The position numbers and the translations under genes were made by a program. A stretch of 53,429 bases of DNA from an uncultured Bacteroidales bacterium (lineage in GTDB: Bacteria; Bacteroidota; Bacteroidia; Bacteroidales; WCHB1-69): assembly GCA_900316305.1 (NCBI GenBank), contig ONCM01000036.1:1-53429 (forward strand), in the 5' to 3' direction. Shown here piece by piece: positions 16,839 through 24,227 of this stretch. Numbering within the stretch: position 1 is the stretch's first letter; every line of letters starts with the position of its first letter. The notes under the pieces were generated by a model. The model was not told where the DNA came from. It saw nothing but the letters and a program-made list of their open reading frames with translations, and made no database searches.

Positions 16839-17294
16839 TCAAGGCCTCACCTTCTTCACTTTCATACTGATAAAGGCTTCCGTGATGGTGTCATCATCAT
16901 CGCAGGTGTCCTCTTTGTCGCTCTCGTCGTTCTCTTCGTCTGACGACGCCTGCTCCTTGGAAGACTCGTTCATTTCTTTGAGATGCACCTTGCTGAGGTC
17001 CAACAGCAGGTCGAAGATCGGATCTTTCTCGAAATCATGCAAACTTTGATTCAGAAAGACAACGTCTTTCATCAATCGGAGAAGTTTATGCATGAACAGC
17101 AGGAAATCTTTTTTTGAGGCATGGAACTCCATTTCCCCATCCTGTCCGAGAGATTCTTCTTCCTCCTGATTCTCTTCAGCAGTCTCTTCATTGACCATTT
17201 CGTTGTTCACAACTTCATTCGTTGTTTCTTTTTCCGCAGACATCTTCGTGTCGCAACCCTGTTCGGGTACTTTTTCTTCGTTTTTCTTTTTCAT
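16839..17294 (-). CDS. highly acidic protein of unknown function
   Basis: A 151-residue protein with no signal peptide or membrane segment. It has a Lys-rich start (MKKKNEEK), a long Glu-rich stretch, a central hydrophobic helical block of roughly 50 residues (KKDFLLFMHKLLRLMKDVV then DPIFDLLLDLSKVHLKEM), and an Asp/Glu-rich C-terminal stretch before a basic end KVKKVRP. No family recognised. It has its own promoter word and lies upstream of the restriction-modification operon on the same strand. The acidic, DNA-mimic-like charge is noteworthy but proves nothing; it could equally be a chaperone-like or structural protein. Confidence 0.65.
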   Translation of the reverse strand: MKKKNEEKVPEQGCDTKMSAEKETTNEVVNNEMVNEETAEENQEEEESLGQDGEMEFHASKKDFLLFMHKLLRLMKDVVFLNQSLHDFEKDPIFDLLLDLSKVHLKEMNESSKEQASSDEENDESDKEDTCDDDDTITEAFISMKVKKVRP

Positions 17295-17315
17295 AATGCG
17301 TTTAATTTAGTCCCA

Positions 17316-17323
17316 CAAAAATA
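17316..17323 (-). promoter_or_regulatory. -7 promoter word for acidic protein gene
   Basis: TATTTTTG on the minus strand, 21 nt before the ATG at 17294. Confidence 0.6.
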
Positions 17324-17475
17324 CATCAAGAAATCCCTGTTGTCAAGGCTTTTTTTAAAGTTTGCTTATCTCTGGTTGACAGATTATTATGTAAATTTGT
17401 TTACAATTATTTGTTAAAATTAAGTGTGACATTTCGCAGATTTTCGGGGTTTGAGCCGCAAAACCATAAAAAACG

Positions 17476-17483
17476 TATATTTG
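17476..17483 (+). promoter_or_regulatory. -7 promoter word for pta
   Basis: TATATTTG followed by ccgac, leaving an AT-rich leader of about 95 nt before the ATG at 17583. Confidence 0.6.
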
Positions 17484-17582
17484 CCGACTTTTTGAAATCA
17501 GCTGTTCGCTTTTGGCTTTTAGCGGTTATCAAAAAGGGCAAACAACTAATATTCAAATAAACATTCAATAAATAAACAAGCA

Positions 17583-18590
17583 ATGAACTTAATCGAAAAA
17601 ATCAAAGAGAACGCCAAGAAAGCCAACAAACGCATCGTTTTGGCAGAGGGCGAAGAAGAAAGAACCTTAAAGGCTGCCGACATCATCATTGAAAACGGTT
17701 ACGCCGCCATCACGCTTTTGGGCAACAAGGCCAACATCGAGGCCAAGGCTGCCGAGTGGGGACTGAAGAACATCGCGAAGGCCGAGATTATCGACCCGAT
17801 GGACAACCCCAAAAAGGATTTCTATGCCAACATGCTGTATGAAATCCGCAAAAACAAGGGCATGACCATGGAAGAGGCCCTCAAGAAAGTCGAGGATCCG
17901 CTCTATCTGGCCACCCTGCTCATCAAGAACAAAGACGTTGACGGCGAAGTGACTGGTGCTCAGCACGCTACGGGTGATGTGCTCCGTCCCGCTTTCCAAA
18001 TCGTCAAGACTCTGCCCGGCATCTCCGTGGTTTCCGGCGCCTTCATCATGTGCTTCCAAGATAAGAAGTGGGGTGATGACGGCGTGATGGTCTTCGCCGA
18101 CTGTGCCGCAGACCCGAACACCGACGAGAACAAGCTCGCCCAGATTGCAGTGGTGACGGCTCAGACCGCCCGCACCATCGCCGGTATCGAGCCGCGCGTG
18201 GCCATGCTGAGCTTCTCCACCAAGGGTTCCGCCAAACACGAACTCGTGGACAAAGTGGTGAACGCTACCCGTATCGCCAAGGAGATGGATCCCAACCTCG
18301 TCATCGACGGCGAGTTGCAGGCTGATGCCGCCATCATCCCGTCTGTGGGCGCTTCCAAGGCTCCCGGCAGCCCCGTCGCTGGTAAGGCTAACGTGCTGGT
18401 ATTCCCATCATTGGAGACCGGTAACATCGCCTACAAACTCGTACAGCGTTTCGCTGGCGCAGAAGCCGTCGGTCCCGTCATGCAAGGTATGGCCGCTCCT
18501 ATCAACGACCTCTCCCGCGGTTGCTCCGTCGAAGATATCGTCAGCCTCGTAGCCATCACCGCTTGTCAGGCCGCTGGCAATACGTTCTAA
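17583..18590 (+). CDS. pta: phosphate acetyltransferase
   Basis: Interconverts acetyl-CoA plus phosphate and acetyl phosphate plus CoA, the first step of acetate production from pyruvate. The 335-residue size is that of the short class lacking the DRTGG regulatory domain. Seen: KRIVLAEGEEERTLKAA, GEVTGAQHATGDVLRPAFQ, a central SVVSGAFIM, MLSFSTKGSAKHE, DGELQADAAIIP, KANVLVFPSLETGNIAYKL and a C-terminal GPVMQGMAAPINDLSRGC, all characteristic. Acetate kinase is often adjacent but is not found here; the gene stands alone between its own promoter and a strong terminator. Phosphate butyryltransferase is less likely because the C-terminal motifs fit Pta. Confidence 0.96.
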   Translation: MNLIEKIKENAKKANKRIVLAEGEEERTLKAADIIIENGYAAITLLGNKANIEAKAAEWGLKNIAKAEIIDPMDNPKKDFYANMLYEIRKNKGMTMEEALKKVEDPLYLATLLIKNKDVDGEVTGAQHATGDVLRPAFQIVKTLPGISVVSGAFIMCFQDKKWGDDGVMVFADCAADPNTDENKLAQIAVVTAQTARTIAGIEPRVAMLSFSTKGSAKHELVDKVVNATRIAKEMDPNLVIDGELQADAAIIPSVGASKAPGSPVAGKANVLVFPSLETGNIAYKLVQRFAGAEAVGPVMQGMAAPINDLSRGCSVEDIVSLVAITACQAAGNTF

Positions 18591-18601
18591 TCGATAATCT
18601 A

Positions 18602-18648
18602 CACAGTAAAGACAGGAAAAATCCTGCCTTTACTGTGGTTTTATTTTC
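18602..18648 (+). terminator. strong intrinsic terminator after pta
   Basis: cacagtaaag / ctttactgtg (10 bp), one mismatch, then cagga / tcctg around an aaaa loop, followed by gttttatttt. Confidence 0.9.
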
Positions 18649-18680
18649 ATCAGTTTTCTATCAGGTACAGCTATTGGCTT

Positions 18681-18744
18681 TTGGCTATTGGCTATTGGCT
18701 TTCAGGTACGATACACCAGCTAACAGCCAATAGCTAATAGCCAA
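18681..18744. repeat. imperfect 20-bp inverted repeat of ggctattggct words
   Basis: ttggctattggctattggct (18681-18700) pairs with 18725-18744 with one mismatch; the word is itself tandemly repeated. It lies between the pta terminator and the permease gene. The word tcaggtac occurs before and inside it (18661 and 18702). Confidence 0.85.
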
Positions 18745-18761
18745 AGTTACAATAAATATAT

Positions 18762-19991
18762 ATGTCACAGTTTTCGTTTCACTGGCAGCTAGCCCACCGC
18801 ATATTGCGCGACAAGGGAAACAAATTCTCCAAACCAATTATCCGTCTTTCCGTGTTTGGAGTGGCACTTGGTGTGGTTATCATGCTGATAGCCATAGGGG
18901 TTACGGCTGGATACAAGCAGGTGATCGAAGACAAGGTGGTTACCATGGGACAACACATCCGAATCTCGCACTACGACCGCAACTATTCGTACGAACAGAT
19001 TCCCATCACATTGAACGACACACTGTTACAAGACATACACCGCTGTCCGGAGGTGGTCTCCATACAACCTTACGCCACCAAGGTGGGCATCATCAAGACC
19101 GCCGACCAGGTGGAAGGCGTGGTGCTGAAGGGCGTCAACTACTCTTTCGATGGCCGTCACTTTGCCCATAACTTACTGGAAGGAGATACGTTACAATTTA
19201 ACGACACGGTGGCGGGAAACCAAATCATCCTCTCCAAACGGCTCGCCGACAAGTTGCAGATTAAAGTGGGCGACAAGGTGCGCACCTACTTTGTGCAGGA
19301 TCCGCCACGTCAACGAAGTTTCACGTTAGTAGGCATTTACGAGACCGGACTGCCCGAATACGACTCGAAATTCGCGCTGGTCGATCTCCGTCACGTTCAG
19401 AAACTCAACGACTGGGATTCCAACCAGGTGAGCGGTGTGGAGGTGCTCACCCGAGACTACCGATTGATTGACCAAGTGGGTGAACAACTTCACCATCAGA
19501 TAGATATAAACCTAAAAGCTGAAACCGTAAAACAAATCTACCCCGAAATTTTCGATTGGATTGCCCTATTCGACACCAACGTTTCCGTATTGCTCATCAT
19601 CACCACCTGCGTCTGCATGATCACGATGATGTCGATCTTCTTCATTATCATTCTGGAACAAACCCGACTCATCGGCATCCTCAAAACGATGGGCATGAAG
19701 ACCAAACACGTGGTGCAAACCTTCCTGGTAGTGGCGGGAAATACTTTGCTGAAAGGACTTTTGGTCGGGAATGTCATCGGACTCGGTCTCGGTTGGCTGC
19801 AACAAAAAACGCACCTCATCAAACTGAATCCCGACACCTATTACGTGAACTATGTCCCGATAAAGTTCGAGATTTTGGAGGTTTTGCTGCTGAATTTGGG
19901 CGTTTTTGCGGCGTGCATGCTCGTGTTAGTGGTGCCCGCTTGGATCATCAGCAAGAAGATTTCTCCGGTGAAAGCCGTACAATTCGAATAA
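18762..19991 (+). CDS. ABC transporter permease, LolC/E-FtsX-like
   Basis: A 409-residue inner-membrane permease of the MacB/FtsX superfamily. Topology: one helix near residues 29-52 (SVFGVALGVVIMLIAIGV), a large periplasmic domain to about residue 265, then three C-terminal helices, as in LolC/LolE, which hand lipoproteins to the LolA carrier. The first residues FHWQLAHRIL and FSKPIIRLSVFGVALGV fit Bacteroidota LolE-like proteins. The ATPase partner is not next to it; in this phylum the permease is often unlinked. No TAnnTTTG word was seen directly upstream. The substrate is inferred only from resemblance. Confidence 0.85.
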   Translation: MSQFSFHWQLAHRILRDKGNKFSKPIIRLSVFGVALGVVIMLIAIGVTAGYKQVIEDKVVTMGQHIRISHYDRNYSYEQIPITLNDTLLQDIHRCPEVVSIQPYATKVGIIKTADQVEGVVLKGVNYSFDGRHFAHNLLEGDTLQFNDTVAGNQIILSKRLADKLQIKVGDKVRTYFVQDPPRQRSFTLVGIYETGLPEYDSKFALVDLRHVQKLNDWDSNQVSGVEVLTRDYRLIDQVGEQLHHQIDINLKAETVKQIYPEIFDWIALFDTNVSVLLIITTCVCMITMMSIFFIIILEQTRLIGILKTMGMKTKHVVQTFLVVAGNTLLKGLLVGNVIGLGLGWLQQKTHLIKLNPDTYYVNYVPIKFEILEVLLLNLGVFAACMLVLVVPAWIISKKISPVKAVQFE

Positions 19992-20028
19992 GATGCATTT
20001 TCGCAACGTGACATATTCAAGGAAATGT

Positions 20029-20036
20029 TATCTTTG
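20029..20036 (+). promoter_or_regulatory. -7 promoter word for polyprenyl synthase / PBP2 / RodA operon
   Basis: TATCTTTG followed by cag, 26 nt before the GTG start at 20063. Confidence 0.6.
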
Positions 20037-20062
20037 CAGTTTGGATTAAAATTTGTAAAGTC

Positions 20063-21022
20063 GTGAATACAATAGAACAACAATTTCAGGAAATCCTTCA
20101 AAACAAGGAACCCAAAAACCTGTACGATCCCATTGCATACATTCTGATGCAGTCTGGCAAACGGCTGCGTCCGAAGCTGGTGAACATCGCCGCCGACATG
20201 TTCAACGGCGATCCGGAACAGGTTCAGCACATCGCCGCCGCCTTCGAAATGCTGCATAACTTCACGCTCATCCATGATGACATCATGGACAAGGCCGAGA
20301 TGCGACGCGGACTGCCCACGGTCTATAAGAAATGGAACAGCAACATCGCCATCCTCTCCGGCGACACGCTGGTGGCCATCGCGCTGTTGGAAATCCTCAA
20401 GGTGAAGGGCGACCCGAAAACCATCATCGACATCACAGACATTTTCGCCCGCATTGGTCAGGAAATCTGTGAAGGTCAGCAATATGACCTCGATTTCGAA
20501 ACCATGGAAACCGTTCCCCTCGAACAATATATCGAAATGATCCGCCTGAAAACGGCTGTGATGTTCGCCGGTTGCCTGAAATCCGGTGGTCAGATTGCCG
20601 GTGCGGATCCCGAAAGTCTGCAAGCCCTTTACGACTTGGGCATCCATCTGGGACTCGCCTTCCAGCTGGCCGACGACCTGCTCGACGTCTATGCCGACAC
20701 CGAAACCTTCGGCAAAGCGGTGGGTGGCGACATCAAAGACAACAAGAAGACCTTCGTCTATCTGAAAGCTCTGGAGCTGGCTAACGAACAGCAAAAACAG
20801 CAGCTGAAACAGCTCTTCTCTGAGCCCGCGACGGACGAAAAGGCAAAATATAACCAAGTTCGGGCCATTTTCGATGCCGTAAACGTCAGAGAGGTCACCG
20901 AAAAAGAGATTGCCCGCTACACCCAGCTCTGTCTGGAGGACATCCGTCGCATCCACACGGACGAGGACAAGAAAAAAGAGATTACCGCCTTAGTTCAAAA
21001 TCTGCAAAGCCGGGAAAAGTAG
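20063..21022 (+). CDS. polyprenyl diphosphate synthase
   Basis: Trans-prenyltransferase elongating isoprenoid diphosphates, probably for quinone side chains (octaprenyl-type). The 319-residue protein has GKRLRPKLV, the first aspartate-rich motif LIHDDIMDKAEMRRG near residues 72-86, and the second FQLADDLLDVYAD near 202. Bulky residues before the first motif would be compatible with a long-chain product, but chain length cannot be fixed by reading. GTG start at 20063 is placed just behind the promoter. Its TAG stop is immediately followed by the PBP2 ATG, so it is in one operon with mrdA and rodA, linking lipid-carrier type chemistry and cell-wall elongation. Confidence 0.93.
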   Translation: MNTIEQQFQEILQNKEPKNLYDPIAYILMQSGKRLRPKLVNIAADMFNGDPEQVQHIAAAFEMLHNFTLIHDDIMDKAEMRRGLPTVYKKWNSNIAILSGDTLVAIALLEILKVKGDPKTIIDITDIFARIGQEICEGQQYDLDFETMETVPLEQYIEMIRLKTAVMFAGCLKSGGQIAGADPESLQALYDLGIHLGLAFQLADDLLDVYADTETFGKAVGGDIKDNKKTFVYLKALELANEQQKQQLKQLFSEPATDEKAKYNQVRAIFDAVNVREVTEKEIARYTQLCLEDIRRIHTDEDKKKEITALVQNLQSREK

Positions 21023-22831
21023 ATGTCACAGGACAACAGCAACCGATATTATATCATCCTCGCCGTATTGGGCATCTTGATGGCCACTTATACGATCCGG
21101 CTGTTCAACCTGCAGGTGTTGGACAAGTCGTACAAGCGCAAGGCCAACGAAAATGCCATCCGTGAGATCACCATCCACCCCGCCCGCGGATTCATCTACG
21201 ACCGCAACGACTCGCTGCTGGTCTATAACGATGCCGCGTACGATTTGATGGTGGTGCCCAAGGAAATGCGCCCATTCGACACCATGGAGCTGTGCCGGGT
21301 GCTCGACTTGGAAATTGAGGATGTGCGGAAAAAGCTGGATAAGGCCGCCAAATATTCCGGAAGCGTGCCGTCGCTGTTCAAACAGCAGATTTCCAAAGAA
21401 GACTATGGTTATTTGCAGGAGAAAATGTCCGAATTTCCGGGTTTCTTCGTGCAAAGTCGTACGTTGCGCTCCTACCCGCAGCCCATCGCTGCCCACATTT
21501 TGGGATACGTCAGTGAAGTGGATGAGCAGGACGTGGAAAACGACAACTATTACAAAATGGGCGACTACATCGGCAAGAGCGGTATCGAGAAGGCATACGA
21601 ATCGGTGCTGCGCGGAATCAAGGGCAAGCGGAAGGTGCTGGTCGATGTGCACAACCGCGAGATGGGCTCCTACGACAATGGGGCTGAGGATGTGGTGGCT
21701 GTGCCGGGAACGTCGATCTGGAGCACCCTCGACATGCAGCTGCAACGTTACGGAGAAGAGCTAATGGCCGGCAAACGCGGTGCCATCGTGGCCATCGAGC
21801 CCAAAACGGGCGAGATCCTCTGTCTGATTTCCAGTCCCAACTACGATCCGAACCTACTGGTGGGTACTGCCCGTCCGAAGAACTACGGCAAATTGGTAAT
21901 GGATCCTGAAAAACCGCTGTTTAACAGAGCCTTACAAGCCGCCTACCCGCCAGGTTCAACCTTCAAACTAGCCAACGGTCTCATCGCGCTGCAGGACCAT
22001 ATCATCACAACGAGCACCGTCTATTCCTGTTCCGGCGGCGGTTATCATATCGGCAGTCACGTGGTGCACTGCCACAACTGCGGCGGTCTGAACATCTACA
22101 GCGCCATCCAGCGTTCCTGCAACACCTTTTTCTGTCGTGCTTACTACAACATTCTCTCTAACCGCGTCAAATACAAGAACATAGACGAAGCCTACACCGC
22201 TTGGCTGGACTATATGAGCTCAATGGGATTCCTGCAGGTCTTCAACACAGACCTACCTTACGAGCTGAAGGGCCGCATCCCGACCGCCGAATATTTTGAC
22301 AAAAAGTACAACAACAGTTGGAACGGAAACACGGTGGTTTCCATGGGTATCGGACAGGGTGAGGCAGCTGTCACGCCTTTGCAAATGGCTAATATGTTGG
22401 CCGTTATCGCCAACAAGGGCTACTACATCCGTCCGCACGTAGTCAGGGCCATCGGTCACCGCGACAGTCTGAACACGCAATTTAACGACAAAATATACTC
22501 CAAAATCGAGCCGCGCCACTTTGAGACAGTACTGCAGGGCATGAAGATGGTGGTGACGGCCGGTACGGGCCGCGGGGCACAAATCCCCGGTATTGAGGTG
22601 GCCGGCAAGACCGGTACCGCGCAGAACCCGCAAGGACGCGACCACTCCGTCTTCGCCCTCATCGCCCCTGCCAACGACCCGCAAATCGTCATCTTTTGTC
22701 TTGTGGAAAACGGCGGCTTCGGTGCCACCGTGGCCTGCCCCATCGCCAGCCTCATGGCCGAATTCTACCTCAACCGCAAAGTGGAACGCACTGACCTCGA
22801 AACCCGTATGAAAGAACTAAACATCAAGTAA
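21023..22831 (+). CDS. mrdA: penicillin-binding protein 2 (elongasome transpeptidase)
   Basis: Class B PBP that cross-links peptidoglycan during side-wall growth, together with RodA. An N-terminal membrane anchor (YIILAVLGILMATYTIRLF, residues 9-27) precedes the dimerisation domain with RGFIYDRND and SGIEKAYE. The transpeptidase domain shows SxxK in PPGSTFKLANG near residue 312, SxN as RSCNTFF near 365 and KTGTAQ near 528. The 602-residue length fits. It abuts the polyprenyl synthase gene with no gap and rodA follows after 3 bp. mreB, mreC and mreD, which often precede this pair, are not in the window. Confidence 0.96.
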   Translation: MSQDNSNRYYIILAVLGILMATYTIRLFNLQVLDKSYKRKANENAIREITIHPARGFIYDRNDSLLVYNDAAYDLMVVPKEMRPFDTMELCRVLDLEIEDVRKKLDKAAKYSGSVPSLFKQQISKEDYGYLQEKMSEFPGFFVQSRTLRSYPQPIAAHILGYVSEVDEQDVENDNYYKMGDYIGKSGIEKAYESVLRGIKGKRKVLVDVHNREMGSYDNGAEDVVAVPGTSIWSTLDMQLQRYGEELMAGKRGAIVAIEPKTGEILCLISSPNYDPNLLVGTARPKNYGKLVMDPEKPLFNRALQAAYPPGSTFKLANGLIALQDHIITTSTVYSCSGGGYHIGSHVVHCHNCGGLNIYSAIQRSCNTFFCRAYYNILSNRVKYKNIDEAYTAWLDYMSSMGFLQVFNTDLPYELKGRIPTAEYFDKKYNNSWNGNTVVSMGIGQGEAAVTPLQMANMLAVIANKGYYIRPHVVRAIGHRDSLNTQFNDKIYSKIEPRHFETVLQGMKMVVTAGTGRGAQIPGIEVAGKTGTAQNPQGRDHSVFALIAPANDPQIVIFCLVENGGFGATVACPIASLMAEFYLNRKVERTDLETRMKELNIK

Positions 22832-22834
22832 GCC

Positions 22835-24091
22835 ATGCCGAAGTTAGACCCCTATAATAAAATGTCCAAAGGATTCGATGTGAAGCTGATTTGCTACTAC
22901 CTCGCACTCGTCCTCATCGGTTGGATCACCATCTACTCCACCTGCTACATTCCCGACGGTTCCACACCCATCTTCGACTTCGGACAACCATACAGCAAAC
23001 AGATGATCTGGATCGGGACCTCCATCCTACTTGCCACGGTTATCTTATTGATAGACAGCGGAATCATACAGCATTACGCCTACTTTTTCTACCTGTTCTG
23101 CCTATTCCTGATGATACTGGTTCTATTTATCGGCGCCGAAATCAACGGTGCCAAATCTTGGATCAAAATCGGCAGTTTTAGTCTGCAACCTACTGAGTTT
23201 ATGAAAGTTGCCACCGCCTTAGCCATGGCAAAGTTCATGCAGGAGGGCAAGACCGCCAACGAAAAACGCTACGTCTGGATCGGGCAGTTCGCCCTCATCC
23301 TCATTCCCGTCATTGTGGTGATGCTGCAGCACGACGCCGGTTCCGCCCTAGTCTTCGGCTCCTTCATCATCCTCTTCTATCGCGAAGGGCTGAGTTCGGG
23401 CTTCTTGGTGATGTGCATCATCGCCGCCATCCTGACAATCATCACGTTAGCGTGGAACGAAACTTACTCCATCGCGTTGCTGACGGCAGTGTTCATCGTC
23501 TTTATGATTGCCAACCGCACCCAAAAGAAGAAGTTGCGGCGCAATGTCTTCGTCTATATCGCCAGTATCCTCTTCGTATTCTCCATCAACTTCCTCTACG
23601 AACACGGCTTCGAACCGCACCAGAAACAGCGTATCGACACTATCCTCGGCAAGACCTCCGACCCACTGGGCGCGGACTTCAACCTCAACCAGTCAAAAAT
23701 TGCCATCGGTTCCGGCGGTCTTTTCGGCAAAGGCTACCTCAAAGGCACGCAAACAAAGCTCAAATTCGTACCGGAACAGAGCACGGACTTCATCTTCTGC
23801 GCCATTGGTGAGGAGTGGGGCTTTTTCGGCACCCTCGTGGTCTTTAGTCTTTATGGAGCATTGATTTTCAGGATTTTGAAACTATCCGAAAAGCAACGAA
23901 ACCCCTTTGTCCGATACTACGGGTACGGCATTGCCGGCATCTTCATCGCCCACTTCTTTATCAATATCGGTATGACTATCGGCCTCCTGCCCATCATCGG
24001 TATCCCTTTGCCGTTCATCAGTTACGGCGGATCCTCACTCTGGGCTTTCACGATGATGCTGTTCTGCTTTATTAAGTTGAATGACAATTAG
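22835..24091 (+). CDS. rodA: rod-shape-determining peptidoglycan polymerase RodA
   Basis: SEDS-family glycosyltransferase that polymerises lipid II in complex with PBP2. The 418-residue protein has about ten hydrophobic segments; typical pieces include GAEINGAKSWIKIGSFSLQPTEFMK, VVMLQHDAGSALVFGSF, KIAIGSGGLFGKGYLKGTQTKLKFVPEQSTDFIF and the C-terminal IPLPFISYGGSS. FtsW is an alternative SEDS member, but the direct linkage to PBP2 points to RodA. It is the last gene of the operon; a phased A-tract repeat follows its stop codon. Confidence 0.96.
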   Translation: MPKLDPYNKMSKGFDVKLICYYLALVLIGWITIYSTCYIPDGSTPIFDFGQPYSKQMIWIGTSILLATVILLIDSGIIQHYAYFFYLFCLFLMILVLFIGAEINGAKSWIKIGSFSLQPTEFMKVATALAMAKFMQEGKTANEKRYVWIGQFALILIPVIVVMLQHDAGSALVFGSFIILFYREGLSSGFLVMCIIAAILTIITLAWNETYSIALLTAVFIVFMIANRTQKKKLRRNVFVYIASILFVFSINFLYEHGFEPHQKQRIDTILGKTSDPLGADFNLNQSKIAIGSGGLFGKGYLKGTQTKLKFVPEQSTDFIFCAIGEEWGFFGTLVVFSLYGALIFRILKLSEKQRNPFVRYYGYGIAGIFIAHFFINIGMTIGLLPIIGIPLPFISYGGSSLWAFTMMLFCFIKLNDN

Positions 24092-24092
24092 G

Positions 24093-24212
24093 GCGATGAA
24101 TAACGATAAAAAACGATGAAAATGCGATGAAAAACGATGAAAAACGATGAAAATGCGATGAAAAACGATGAAAAACGATGAAAATGCGATGAAAATGCGA
24201 TGAAAATGCGAT
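24093..24212. repeat. phased 10/11-bp A-tract tandem repeat
   Basis: Eleven consecutive units, cgatgaaaaa (10 bp, called A; first two degenerate) and cgatgaaaatg (11 bp, called B), arranged AAB AAB AAB BB, so a 31-bp higher-order unit is visible. A4-A5 tracts recur about once per helical turn, the layout of intrinsically curved DNA. It sits between rodA and the kinase/RapZ-C gene. There are no spacers of CRISPR type. Confidence 0.9.
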
Positions 24213-24227
24213 CGAAGAACCATATAT

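Noticed and set aside
17295-17475. Small gene between acidic protein and pta
   Set aside because: The reading frames there are short, hydrophobic and AT-driven, and cross the promoter words of both neighbours.
24093-24212. CRISPR-like array
   Set aside because: Units are 10-11 bp and directly adjacent with no unique spacers; no cas genes in the window.
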